Shown here: positions 49,762 to 58,002 of the stretch, piece by piece
Numbering within the stretch: position 1 is the first letter of the stretch
Layout: each line of letters opens with the position of its first letter
Assembly (NCBI GenBank): GCA_963695105.1
Contig: CAVOGC010000016.1
Coordinates: forward strand, 1 to 64,000
DNA: 64,000 nt
Direction of reading: 5' to 3'
Source: Competibacter sp963695105
GTDB lineage: Bacteria; Pseudomonadota; Gammaproteobacteria; Competibacterales; Competibacteraceae
Translations under genes and position numbers: made by a program
The notes under the pieces: model-generated
What the model was told of the DNA's origin: nothing
What the model saw: the letters and a program-made list of their open reading frames with translations, nothing else
The model's database searches: none

Positions 49762-50100
49762 ATGCTACGTACCACCGTCATCGTCTGCGGAATTTTGCTC
49801 GGCCTGTTGGTGGCCGCTATTCTGATCGCCAGCGGCCACGGCAGCGTATTGGCGGGCCTGCGCCATGTCATCGCCGATCCTTGGGGCGTGGTGACGCTGC
49901 TGGATCTGGGCATTGGGCTGCTGTTCATCGCGGTCTGGTTGGCGCTGGTGGAGCCCAGCCCCTGGCGGGCGGCGGCGTGGATCGTGGCCCTGTTCCTGCT
50001 CGGCAATGTAGTCACGCTGGTTTATCTGCTCTCGCGGACCTGCCGGGCGCGGCAGTTGCGCGATCTGTTTCTGCCATCCCGTTCCAGCGATTGGCGATGA
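49762..50100 (+). CDS. DUF1475-like small membrane protein
   Basis: 112 residues with three membrane helices (VIVCGILLGLLVAAILI, VVTLLDLGIGLLFIAVWLAL, IVALFLLGNVVTLVYLL). The ADPWGVVTLLD segment is typical of DUF1475. Function unknown. It converges on the DUF2878 gene and their coding regions overlap by 89 bp at the 3' ends. It occurs in the same neighbourhood as DUF1295, DUF1365 and CFA genes in other proteobacteria, from memory. Confidence 0.75.
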   Translation: MLRTTVIVCGILLGLLVAAILIASGHGSVLAGLRHVIADPWGVVTLLDLGIGLLFIAVWLALVEPSPWRAAAWIVALFLLGNVVTLVYLLSRTCRARQLRDLFLPSRSSDWR

Positions 50101-50575
50101 CCAGTAGCAGCGGCATGGCCAAGGTCCAGACGCCGGCCACCGCCAGCAGGCTGGCGAGCGGATTGGCGAACGACACGCCACCCAGCTTTGCCCCTCCGTA
50201 GTAGGCCAACGGCCCGGCGACCGCGCCAAGCAGCGAGGCCAGCCCCAGCCGCGGTTTTAGCCAGCGCAACGAGACGTTGAAGGTAGTGGCGAACAGCATC
50301 CACATCGCCACGATCCAGTAGGGCGCCAGATGCGAATGGATCTGCCCGGAGGGAAAAGTCAGCAAGCCGAGCCCGGTCAGCAGCGAATCGGCGACGAAGC
50401 CCAGCACGCCACTCAACACGATCGGCACCGCTTCCGCCGCCGGTCGCGCCGCCCGCCCCAAATGCAGGGCGACGATGGCGGCGGTCGTCAGCACGCCCAG
50501 CCAGGGCCAGCCGTAAGCCCCACCCAGCACGCAGGCAAACCAGCCGATTTGAAAGGCGATGATGTTCAGCAGCAT
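50012..50575 (-). CDS. DUF2878 inner-membrane protein
   Basis: 187 residues with four to five helices: MLLNIIAFQIGWFACVLGGA, VPIVLSGVLGFVADSLLTGL, YWIVAMWMLFATTFN, and a WNGMAETDR end. The first block and FPSGQIHSHLAPYWIVAMW are the DUF2878 signature. Usually found next to CFA-like and DUF1365 genes, as here. Function unknown, probably a lipid-associated membrane protein. Separated from the CFA gene by a tandem repeat. Confidence 0.88.
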   Translation of the reverse strand: MLLNIIAFQIGWFACVLGGAYGWPWLGVLTTAAIVALHLGRAARPAAEAVPIVLSGVLGFVADSLLTGLGLLTFPSGQIHSHLAPYWIVAMWMLFATTFNVSLRWLKPRLGLASLLGAVAGPLAYYGGAKLGGVSFANPLASLLAVAGVWTLAMPLLLVIANRWNGMAETDRATAAPGRSARADKPA

Positions 50576-50607
50576 GGCATCGTTTTCCTCTTCCTTATTT
50601 TCGAGGC

Positions 50608-50763
50608 ATTCTCCCCTCTCCATGTGGGAGAGGGGTTGGGGGTGAGGGTGTTTTCTCCTCTCCCTTCGATTCCGTGAGAGAGGCGTTCTCCCTTCTCTCT
50701 TTGGGAGAGGGGTTGGAGGTGAGGGTGTTTTCTCCTCTCCCTTCGAGAGAACGATCGGGGGCG
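50608..50763. repeat. Tandem copies of a CTCTCCC/GGGAGAGG hairpin repeat
   Basis: Two copies of about 78 bp, each with CTCTCC..GGGAGAGGGGTTGG and GTGAGGGTGTTTTCTCC, and a partial third. This dispersed hairpin type is widespread in proteobacterial genomes between genes. Confidence 0.8.
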
Positions 50764-50774
50764 AGGGTGACTGC

Positions 50775-52061
50775 TCAAACCAGCGCCGGCGTCAGCGGTT
50801 CGCGCCGGCACAGCGGCTTGGTCAGCAGCAGTTGCAGGGTGCCGATGGCGCGTTCGCGGAAACCGCCCTCGCAGTAGCACAGGTAGTACTCCCACATGCG
50901 GACAAACGTCTCTGGAAAACCCAGCGCCAGCGCCCGGTCGCGGTTGGCCAGGAACCGTTCCCGCCAGTGACGCAGGGTGGTGGCGTAATGGACGCCGATA
51001 TCTTCCAGATGGAAGACGCGCAGGTCGGTGGCCCGGGTCAGAATCTCGGCGATGGCGGTCAGCGACGGTAAAAAACCGCCGGGAAAGATGTAGTGGCGGA
51101 TGAAATCCACCTCGTTGCGGTACTGCCGATATTTCTGATCGGCGATGGTGATGGCCTGCAACAGCATCATGCCGCGCGGCTTGAGCAGTCGGGCGCACGC
51201 CTGGAAATAGGTATCCAGGTGACGCTCGCCGACCGCCTCGATCATTTCGATCGAGACCAGCTTGTCGTACTCGCCGCGCAGGTCGCGGTAATCCTGGCAC
51301 AGCACCGTCACCCGCTCCTCCAGCCCCGCTTCCCGCACCCGCTCGCGGGTCAATTGATACTGTTCCCGGGAGATGGTGGTGGTCGTGACCCGGCAACCGT
51401 AATGCCGGGCGGCGTGCAGGGCGAAGCCGCCCCAACCGGCGCCGATCTCCAGCAGGTGGTCGTCCGGCGCGAGTTCCAGCTTGCGGCAGATGCGGTCGTT
51501 CTTGGCGATGGATGCTTCCCGCAAGCCGGTTTCGGGCGTCGGGAAGATCGCGGCCGAGTACATCAGCGTATCGTCGAGAAACAGCCGGTAAAACTCGTTG
51601 CCGAGGTCGTAGTGGGCGGCGATGTTGGCGCGGCTGCCGTGGCGGGTGTTGTCGCGTCGGGCCTGGAGCAGCCGGAACAGCGGCATCATCAGTCGGGTCA
51701 GGCCCTGTTCCAGCCCCAGTAGGGCGTCCTGGTTCAGTACGAAAATCCGCACCAGTGCCGGCAGGTCGTCGCAGGACCATTCGCCGTGCATGTAGCCCTC
51801 GCCGACGCCGACGCTGCCGCGCAGGGCCAGCCGCCGGTAGGCGTTGGGATCGTGGATGGCGACGGTGGCCCGCAGCGGGCAATCGGCGCTGGCGCGGCCG
51901 AATTCGCGGGCGCCGTCGGCGTCCATGATCGTGACACAGCCGTGCGTCAGTTTTTCCAGTCGCTGGAACACCGCGCCGCGCAGCCAGCGCTCGCTCGAAC
52001 GCGGCCGGACCTGTGGCGGAGACAGTTCCAGAGGGGACGACATCACCGATTCGTGGTGCAT
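50775..52061 (-). CDS. Cyclopropane-fatty-acyl-phospholipid synthase-like enzyme (second copy)
   Basis: 428 residues. It has the N-terminal lipid-binding/cap domain (GSVGVGEGYMHGEWSCDDL) and the SAM fold HLLEIGAGWGGFALHAARHYG, TTTISREQYQLTRERVREAG, VSIEMIEAVGERHLDTYF and RHYIFPGGFLPS. This matches full-length CFA synthases, which add a methylene or methyl to cis double bonds in membrane phospholipids. It follows the DUF1365 gene by 2 bp within the lipid cluster, unlike stand-alone cfa. A role in light or oxidative stress lipid protection is inferred from similar neighbourhoods. Confidence 0.93.
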   Translation of the reverse strand: MHHESVMSSPLELSPPQVRPRSSERWLRGAVFQRLEKLTHGCVTIMDADGAREFGRASADCPLRATVAIHDPNAYRRLALRGSVGVGEGYMHGEWSCDDLPALVRIFVLNQDALLGLEQGLTRLMMPLFRLLQARRDNTRHGSRANIAAHYDLGNEFYRLFLDDTLMYSAAIFPTPETGLREASIAKNDRICRKLELAPDDHLLEIGAGWGGFALHAARHYGCRVTTTTISREQYQLTRERVREAGLEERVTVLCQDYRDLRGEYDKLVSIEMIEAVGERHLDTYFQACARLLKPRGMMLLQAITIADQKYRQYRNEVDFIRHYIFPGGFLPSLTAIAEILTRATDLRVFHLEDIGVHYATTLRHWRERFLANRDRALALGFPETFVRMWEYYLCYCEGGFRERAIGTLQLLLTKPLCRREPLTPALV

Positions 52062-52063
52062 GA

Positions 52064-52828
52064 CTAGCTCTCCATGGGTTTGCCGGATGTCGGTGGGTGG
52101 GAAAAGATCGGAATGCGTTTCCACAGCAGCCGCAGCGCTTCCCAGTGGATGGCGGCGGCCACTTTCAGGGTCATCAGCGGGAAACGGGCCAGCATGCCGG
52201 CCATGTTGCGGCCGTCGAGCGCGCGGCGGCGCAGGCTGAGGGTGGCGTCGAGCTGGCGGGACTGGCCCTTGAGTACGTCGAGATGGACCGCCAGGTGCGG
52301 CCCCGGCGGGGTGGAGTGCCAGCCGTAGCGCAGATCCATGGGCAGGAACGGCGAGACGTGCATCGCCTTGTGGAATTCGGCCCGCTGGTTGCCGCCAGTT
52401 TGACCGGCCACGTCGAGCACATAAGCGATGCGCTCGCCCCAGGGCGTGTTGGTGACTTCGGCGACCAGCATGTCCAATGCCTCGCCATCGGGCGCGAAGC
52501 AGTAGTAGATGCTGATCGGGTTGATGCAGTAGCCGAAATAGCGCAGGTGGGTCAACAGCCGGATCGGACCTTGCGGCCGGCGGCCGGTTTGCCGTTCCGC
52601 CAGATCGCGCACGCAGGTCTCCAGCGGGACGGCGGGGTCGCCGAAATGATCCCGGCGGCGGAACCAGGCCAGCGCCGGCCGGCGGGTTGACCACAGCCAG
52701 CGGCCCCTAAACGCCGCGTCCGCTTCCGCCAGATCGAGATAGACCATGAACAGGTCGTAGCGGAACTGGTGCGGGCGCGGGAAAAAGCGCCGGTGGCGAA
52801 CATGACCGACGTAGAGGCAACTGTTCAT
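52064..52828 (-). CDS. DUF1365-family protein
   Basis: 254 residues: the family opening LYVGHVRHRRFFPRPHQFRYDLFMVYLD, DHFGDP, RLLTHLRYFGYCINPISIYYCF, EVTNTPWGERIAYVL and FHKAMHVSPFLPMDLRYGW. The His- and Asn-rich pattern suggests an enzyme, but no activity is established. It overlaps the FAD oxidoreductase gene by ATGA and is followed immediately by the CFA gene, a widely conserved trio. Confidence 0.93.
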   Translation of the reverse strand: MNSCLYVGHVRHRRFFPRPHQFRYDLFMVYLDLAEADAAFRGRWLWSTRRPALAWFRRRDHFGDPAVPLETCVRDLAERQTGRRPQGPIRLLTHLRYFGYCINPISIYYCFAPDGEALDMLVAEVTNTPWGERIAYVLDVAGQTGGNQRAEFHKAMHVSPFLPMDLRYGWHSTPPGPHLAVHLDVLKGQSRQLDATLSLRRRALDGRNMAGMLARFPLMTLKVAAAIHWEALRLLWKRIPIFSHPPTSGKPMES

Positions 52829-54075
52829 GCCGCCAGCCGCCGTTCCAGCAGGCCACGCGCCACCGCCAGCCCGCTGCTCACCCCGTCCTCGTGGAAACCG
52901 TAGCTCCAGTAGGCGCCGCAATACCAGGTGCGGTTGGCGCCGCTGATCTCGTCGCGCCGGGCCTGGGCCTTGACCCCGGCCTCGGTGAACACCGGGTGGT
53001 GGTAGGTGGCGCGGTAGAGCACGCGCGCCGGGTCGATGGTCTCGCCGTGGTTGAGCGTGACGCAGAAAGTCTCTGGGGCGTCCAGGCTTTGTAGAATATT
53101 CATGTTGTAAGTGACCGCGACCCGGGCTTGGGGTTGCGCCGGCAAATGATAGTTCCAGGCCGCCCAGGCCCGCCGCCGGCGCGGCAACAGGCGGGTGTCG
53201 GTGTGCAGCACCGCCTCGTTTTCCTGATAGGGGATCGCACCCAGAATCTCCCGTTCCAGGCGCGTCGGATCGGCCAGCAGCCGCAGCGCCTGATCGCTGT
53301 GCGCGGCGATGATCACCTGGTCGAAGCGCTCCACCGGACCGCCCCGCGGTTTGACCTGCACATGCGTCGGATGGCGGCGCACCCATTCCACCGGGCAATT
53401 CAGGTGGATGCGGTCCCGGAACGGCGCGGTCAGGCGCTCGACGTAGCGGTGCGAGCCGCCCCGGATCACTCGCCACTGGGGCCGGTCGCTGACGCTCAAC
53501 AGCCCGTGATTCTTGAAGAATTGCACGAAGAACCGCGCCGGCATCCCGCCCATGATGTCCGCTTCCGCCGACCAGATCGCCGCCGCCATCGGCAGGATGT
53601 AGTGCTCGCGAAATTCCCGGCTGTAGTTGCCCTGCCGCAGGTAAGCGTCCAGAGTGATGTCATGGCAACCGTCCAGCAGGGCCAGCGCTTCCCGGTTGAA
53701 GCGCAGGATGTCGCGGATCATCCGGTGAAACGAGGGCCGGAACAGGTTGCGGCGCTGGGCGAACAGGGTGTTCAGGTTCTCGCCGTTGTACTCCAGCCCG
53801 GTGCGTTCGCAGTGCATGCTGAAGCTCATCGGCGCCGGCTGCGAGGCCACGCCCAATTGATTCAGCAGGTCGATGAAGTGGGGATAGGTCCAGTCGTTGA
53901 AGACGATGAAACCGGTATCCACCGCGTAATGCTGTCCCTGGACCTGGACCTCCACGGTGTTGGTGTGGCCACCGATATGGTCGTTGGCTTCGAAGATCGT
54001 GAGCTGATGTTCGCGATGGAGGCGCCAGGCGGCGGTCAGGCCGCTGATGCCGGTGCCGATGATGGCGGTTTTCAT
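52825..54075 (-). CDS. FAD-dependent amine-oxidase-like oxidoreductase
   Basis: 416 residues. The N-terminal dinucleotide site is TAIIGTGISGLTAAWRLH followed by TIFEANDHIGGHTN with the ribose-binding Glu. The rest follows the NAD(P)-binding Rossmann/flavin amine oxidase superfamily, with VIIAAHSDQALRLL and a C-terminal FAD segment (WYCGAYWSYGFHEDGVSSGL). Likely oxidises or desaturates a lipid-linked substrate; partners DUF1365 and CFA enzymes follow. Flavin binding is firm; reaction inferred. Confidence 0.9.
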   Translation of the reverse strand: MKTAIIGTGISGLTAAWRLHREHQLTIFEANDHIGGHTNTVEVQVQGQHYAVDTGFIVFNDWTYPHFIDLLNQLGVASQPAPMSFSMHCERTGLEYNGENLNTLFAQRRNLFRPSFHRMIRDILRFNREALALLDGCHDITLDAYLRQGNYSREFREHYILPMAAAIWSAEADIMGGMPARFFVQFFKNHGLLSVSDRPQWRVIRGGSHRYVERLTAPFRDRIHLNCPVEWVRRHPTHVQVKPRGGPVERFDQVIIAAHSDQALRLLADPTRLEREILGAIPYQENEAVLHTDTRLLPRRRRAWAAWNYHLPAQPQARVAVTYNMNILQSLDAPETFCVTLNHGETIDPARVLYRATYHHPVFTEAGVKAQARRDEISGANRTWYCGAYWSYGFHEDGVSSGLAVARGLLERRLAA

Positions 54076-54088
54076 GATGGGTCTCCCC

Positions 54089-54511
54089 CTACAAACGATT
54101 TTTGATGGCGCGGACGATGCCGCCCAGTACCGGCACCCGCTCGTAGATGAACTCGCCCATGTCGAAATAGTCGCGGTGGTGGCTGACCCGCCCGTCGTCG
54201 AGAAACCGGAGATGGCTGACCCCGCGCAACTCCAGCATCTCGCCGGAGCGGAAGCGGGCGTGCTGGAACCGCATCAGCCACACCAACATGCCTTGTTGGC
54301 CCTCGATCACCTCGGCGTCGAATTCGAACTGGCAGGACAGCACGCCCTCGTACAGCCGGCCGTAGTAGTCCCGCAGCGCCGGCAGCCCCTCCAGCGCGTG
54401 AACTGGATCGCGGAATTGTACGTCCGGGGTGTAGATCTGCTCCAGCAGGTGCAGGCGATCCTTGTTCAACTGGTTGAATAAGGTCTTGAAGTGATCCAGC
54501 GGTCTTGACAC
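54089..54511 (-). CDS. NTF2-like (SnoaL-type) protein
   Basis: 140 residues: PLDHFKTLFNQLNKDRLHLL, DVQFRDPVHALEGLPALRDYYGRLYEG, and GVSHLRFLDDGRVSHHRDYFDMGEFIYE. A cone-shaped NTF2 fold that could be a binding protein or isomerase. It is the first gene of the leftward lipid cluster, divergent from the SDR at 54633 across an operator-like region. This pairing with SDR, FAD enzyme, DUF1365 and CFA recurs in proteobacteria. Confidence 0.9.
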   Translation of the reverse strand: MSRPLDHFKTLFNQLNKDRLHLLEQIYTPDVQFRDPVHALEGLPALRDYYGRLYEGVLSCQFEFDAEVIEGQQGMLVWLMRFQHARFRSGEMLELRGVSHLRFLDDGRVSHHRDYFDMGEFIYERVPVLGGIVRAIKNRL

Positions 54512-54540
54512 GGGTCTGCCCTCCGAGGCGCGAAAAGCTT

Positions 54541-54592
54541 GTCTAAATTAATTAGACATTACTTGTACATCATTGCTAATATTTGTACAAGT
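54541..54592. promoter_or_regulatory. Divergent operator/promoter region with two inverted repeats
   Basis: Two palindromes between divergent genes. GTCTAA..TTAGAC covers 54541-54557. ACTTGTACA (54561-54569) and TGTACAAGT (54584-54592) are perfect inverted arms 14 bases apart. TGTACA-type repeats are bound by some MerR-family regulators; no regulator gene is in the window. Confidence 0.55.
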
Positions 54593-54632
54593 CCCATTCA
54601 ATATTTTCGCAAGCACGGTGGAGGAAGCAAAC

Positions 54633-55373
54633 ATGGCGGCAATCGCATTATTGACCGGAGCCAGCGGCGGGCTGGGACAAGCACTGGCGGCGGAGCTGCG
54701 GCGGGAGGGCTGGACGGTGGCTCTGGTCGGGCGCGACCTGGAACGTCTGCGCGCGGCCCACGGACCGGACGCGCCGTGCATCGAGGCCGACGTATCCACG
54801 CCGGAGGGTGCGCGGGCGGCGCTGGCGCACTGCCAGCAACAGGCCGGGTTGCCGACGGCGCTGGCGCATTGCGCCGGAACCACGCTGCTGGCGCCGTTGC
54901 ACCGCACGACGCCGGAGTCGTATCGAAGCTGTCTGACGGCCAATCTCGACAGCGCCTTTTTCATGCTGGGCGCGTTCGTGGACGCGCTGCGCGAGGCGCG
55001 GCGGCCGGGGGCGGCGGTGCTGGTGTCGTCGGTGGTGGCGCGGATCGGGGTGGCCAATCATGAGGCCATCGCCGCCGCCAAGGCGGGGGTGGAGGGGCTG
55101 GTGCGTTCGGCGGCGGCGACTTATGCGTCCGCGCGCATCCGAGTCAACGCCGTGGCGCCGGGCATCATGGATACGCCGGCGGTGGCGCGGATCATCGGCA
55201 GCGACGCCAGCCGCGCCGGGGCGGCCAGGCAGTATCCGCTGCCCGGCATCGGCGATCCGGCCGATCTGGCGCGGCTAATGGCCTGGCTGCTGTCCGACCG
55301 GGCCGGCTGGATCACCGGCCAGGTGTGGGCGATGGACGGGGGGTTTTCCAGCGTCAGGCCGCTGGTGAAGTAG
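54633..55373 (+). CDS. Short-chain dehydrogenase/reductase
   Basis: 246 residues. Cofactor motif TGASGGLGQALAAELR and the acidic DVSTPEGA segment, followed by the NAG-equivalent LAHCAGTTLLAP. The catalytic YxxxK is not typical: the expected Tyr-Lys region reads ANHEAIAAAKAGVEG, where Ser is present upstream (VLVSSVVAR) but Tyr is replaced by His/Glu-Ala. The Lys remains. Activity may therefore be altered. ATG 54633 has GGAGG upstream. First gene to the right of the palindromic operator, divergent from the lipid cluster. Confidence 0.85.
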   Translation: MAAIALLTGASGGLGQALAAELRREGWTVALVGRDLERLRAAHGPDAPCIEADVSTPEGARAALAHCQQQAGLPTALAHCAGTTLLAPLHRTTPESYRSCLTANLDSAFFMLGAFVDALREARRPGAAVLVSSVVARIGVANHEAIAAAKAGVEGLVRSAAATYASARIRVNAVAPGIMDTPAVARIIGSDASRAGAARQYPLPGIGDPADLARLMAWLLSDRAGWITGQVWAMDGGFSSVRPLVK

Positions 55374-55376
55374 GGG

Positions 55377-56111
55377 TTACAGGTTGCTGTTGATCACCAG
55401 CGTCGCACCGGTCATGCAGCCGGATGCGCTCGGATCGCACAGAAAGGCGATCACCTTGGCGATGTCGGCGGGACCGGTACAAGTACGCAGGTGCGGCGCG
55501 GCCTCACGCAGCATGGCGGTATCCACCGCGCCCGGCGCCACGCCGTTGACCCGGATGTTGCGCGCCCTGCCCTCCGCCGCCAGCGCCTCGGTCAGGCCGG
55601 TCAGGGCGAACTTGCTGACGGTGTAGGCGGCGTAGCCGGGAAACTTCTCGGTGCCCGGCACCCCGCCCAGCGAAGACACGTTGACGATGGCGCCGCCGGG
55701 TTCGCCCATCAGCCGGAATGCCCATCGCGCGCACAGCGCCGCGCCGCGCAGGTTGACCGCCATTACCTGATCCCAGTCCGCCATCGCCATCTCGGCGAAG
55801 GGACCGCCGAGCAGGACGGCGGCGTTGTTGACCAGAATGTCCAGCCGGCCGAACGCGGCGGCGATGCCGGCGAACGCGGCGTCCACCTCGGCCTCGTCGG
55901 CGACATCCAGCTTGATGGCGGAGGCGCTCAGACCGGCGGTTTGAATCTCGGCCACCGTGGCGCTCAGTTCCGACTCGGTGCGGCTGGCGACAATGACGTG
56001 GGCGCCCCGGCTCGCCAGCGCTTGCGCCGTCGCCGCGCCGATCCCGCGACCGCCGCCGGTGATGAGGGCCACCTGGTTGTGAAGAGACGGGAAAACGGTT
56101 GCGATGCTCAT
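55377..56111 (-). CDS. Short-chain dehydrogenase/reductase of the pterin/glycosyltransferase operon
   Basis: 244 residues with a complete SDR set: ALITGGGRGIGAATAQAL, DILVNNAAVL, catalytic Ser in IVNVSSLGG, Tyr-Lys in YAAYTVSKFAL and the RVNGVAPGAVDT loop. It lies 15 bp after the PTPS gene in the same direction, so it could reduce a tetrahydropterin side chain, as sepiapterin reductase (also an SDR) does. That is inference from context. ATG 56111 with GGAG 10 bases upstream. The last gene of its operon; converges with the SDR at 54633. Confidence 0.9.
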   Translation of the reverse strand: MSIATVFPSLHNQVALITGGGRGIGAATAQALASRGAHVIVASRTESELSATVAEIQTAGLSASAIKLDVADEAEVDAAFAGIAAAFGRLDILVNNAAVLLGGPFAEMAMADWDQVMAVNLRGAALCARWAFRLMGEPGGAIVNVSSLGGVPGTEKFPGYAAYTVSKFALTGLTEALAAEGRARNIRVNGVAPGAVDTAMLREAAPHLRTCTGPADIAKVIAFLCDPSASGCMTGATLVINSNL

Positions 56112-56126
56112 GGCGGTCTCCAAGCT

Positions 56127-56654
56127 TCAGCGGCCGAACCGGACCGCGTAGGTGGCGCCCTGGCCGCGCGATTCGTCGATCCGCAGACTGCCGGCGGCGA
56201 CCCGTTCCCGCCAGGGTACCGAACGGTCGCGGGTCAGCTCGGCCCAGAAGCGCTCGAACAGTGCCCGGGCCAGGTTCTCGGCGGTCACGTTGTCCATGTC
56301 CAGCACCGCCACTTCGTCGGCGGGCAGCACGTAGCGCTTGCCGCACAGTCGGCAGGCATACTCGCCCTCGGCGGCGGGCAAGGGCTCCAGCCACGGGTTG
56401 TCGCCGGCGATCAGCACCTTTTCGTCCCACTGATCGCAAACGGTTCGCAGCGCCTTTTTGAAGACCTCGTAGCTGAGCATCCGCGCCAGCGCCGGGGAAT
56501 CTTGCAGTTCCACCGTCAGTTCCACCTGATAATTGTGGCCGTGCAAGCCTTCCTTGCGGCCGTCCGGGAACACGGTCATGTGCGCCGCGGAGAATTTGAG
56601 GTTGTCCTTGCGGATATGGATCGTCCAGCTCCGCTGTCCATCCTGTCCGATCAT
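56127..56654 (-). CDS. 6-pyruvoyl/carboxy-tetrahydropterin synthase homologue (PTPS-III-like)
   Basis: 175 residues. Zinc ligands are in FSAAHMTVF and LHGHNYQVEL. The catalytic Cys position is Glu (EGLHGHNY), the pattern described for PTPS-III proteins that can replace FolB and give 6-hydroxymethyl-dihydropterin. VLDMDNVTAENLARALFERF carries the Asp and the SLRIDESRGQGATY end the Glu region. A zinc-knuckle-like CRLCGKRYVLP is inserted. It overlaps the glycosyltransferase gene upstream by ATGA. Substrate is dihydroneopterin triphosphate by family; product uncertain. Confidence 0.87.
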   Translation of the reverse strand: MIGQDGQRSWTIHIRKDNLKFSAAHMTVFPDGRKEGLHGHNYQVELTVELQDSPALARMLSYEVFKKALRTVCDQWDEKVLIAGDNPWLEPLPAAEGEYACRLCGKRYVLPADEVAVLDMDNVTAENLARALFERFWAELTRDRSVPWRERVAAGSLRIDESRGQGATYAVRFGR

Positions 56655-57736
56655 GCTGTTGCTCCGGTTGGGTCCATCGGCGCCGCCGTCAGGGCGCGCA
56701 ACCAGTCCGCCAGCGCCGCGCCGTAATGCGCCAGGGTATAACGGCTTTCCACCAGCGCCCGGCACGCGGCCCGGTCCAGGCGCTCGATCCGCTCCGCCGC
56801 CGCGCACAGCCCGTCCAGATCGTCGGGTGGCGCCAGCCAGCCGGTTTCCCCGTCGCGGACGTACTCCTGGATGCCGCCGCGCCGGTACGCGATGACCGGC
56901 GTGCCGCAGGCCAGCGCTTCGATGCCGACGATGCCGAACGCCTCCAGCCATTTCGGCGTCATCAGCAGCGCCCGGAAATCGCGCACCGTCTCGGCCAGCG
57001 CCGGCATGTCGAGGAATCCGCCGTAGTGGACGGGCGCGCCTGGATGACGCCGACGCAAGTCTTCCCAGTATGCCGGGTCTTGCATGACGCCGAACACCGC
57101 GACCGCCTGGCCGGCGCGAACGGCGAAGGCGAACACGTCGTCCAGCCCCTTTTCCGGCGCGATTCGCCCCAGCCAGCACAGCGAGCGGCTGGGGCGGGCG
57201 TTGTAGCGGTAGCGGGCGAGATCCAGGCCCGGCGGGATCAGTCGGCTCGAATCCCGCGGACCGAAACTGGCGGCCTGCGCCGCGCTCAACCAGGCGAGCC
57301 GTTCTGGTCGCCGGCTGGCGATGCGGTGGATTTCCCGGTCCAGCGCCCGGTTCAGCGAGCCCATGCTGACCAATGTGCCCAGCGGGCAGGGCAACAGGTT
57401 GCTCACGAACAGGGGCAGCCAGTCGTAGGAAAAGTTCAGGATGGCATCGTCTGGGCGAAGTTGCGCCCCCAGTTCGCGCAGCGCGGCGGCCAGAAATCCA
57501 TCGGCGTCGATGACCGGTGGATCGTCGTAGCCTCGCCCCACGGCGGTCGGCGCCAGCCGGCCGGGCAGGGTGCGCAGCTTCGGCACGTCGGCCACGGAAC
57601 CGGCCGGCGCGATCACCCATGTGTCGTGACCAAGGTCGTTCAGTCGGCGGGCGGCGGTGACGATCATGTGTTCCACGCCGCCCCCCAAGCCGGAACCCAG
57701 CGGCGCGACCGCCGTCGAGAGCAAATGGACGCGCAC
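56651..57736 (-). CDS. GT-B glycosyltransferase (family 4-like) of the second PTPS operon
   Basis: 361 residues. The N-terminal fold starts RVHLLSTAVAPLGSGLGGGVEH; the C-terminal donor site has CWLGRIAPEKGLDDVF, LLMTPKWLEAFGIVGIEALACGTPVIAYRRGGI with the E-x7-E motif. GTG 57736 is chosen: GGAGG lies 6 bases upstream, and the frame further up is not conserved. First gene of a coupled operon with PTPS and SDR. It parallels the PTPS/GT/methyltransferase operon at 35-37 kb. Confidence 0.88.
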   Translation of the reverse strand: MRVHLLSTAVAPLGSGLGGGVEHMIVTAARRLNDLGHDTWVIAPAGSVADVPKLRTLPGRLAPTAVGRGYDDPPVIDADGFLAAALRELGAQLRPDDAILNFSYDWLPLFVSNLLPCPLGTLVSMGSLNRALDREIHRIASRRPERLAWLSAAQAASFGPRDSSRLIPPGLDLARYRYNARPSRSLCWLGRIAPEKGLDDVFAFAVRAGQAVAVFGVMQDPAYWEDLRRRHPGAPVHYGGFLDMPALAETVRDFRALLMTPKWLEAFGIVGIEALACGTPVIAYRRGGIQEYVRDGETGWLAPPDDLDGLCAAAERIERLDRAACRALVESRYTLAHYGAALADWLRALTAAPMDPTGATA

Positions 57737-58002
57737 GCTTCCTCCCGTTGCGACCTGTTTCGTAATTGTAACCGGTGGCGGTGTCCGGCGGCTCGCGCTT
57801 CCGATGGGCTGGGGCGAGGGTCGATGGCCGGTGAACGAGCGGTCGAGCGGGCAGTCTGTGTGGATATAGCGCTCCGGTCTGACTGGTGGAATCGCCGTTT
57901 CGAACCGCCCCGGTGCTGCGCGCCACTCTTCCTTGTCCAAGGAGGGAGAATTCCACAACCGGTATGGGAGCGCCATGGCAAGTGTCGGCGGGAGCGGAAG
58001 AT

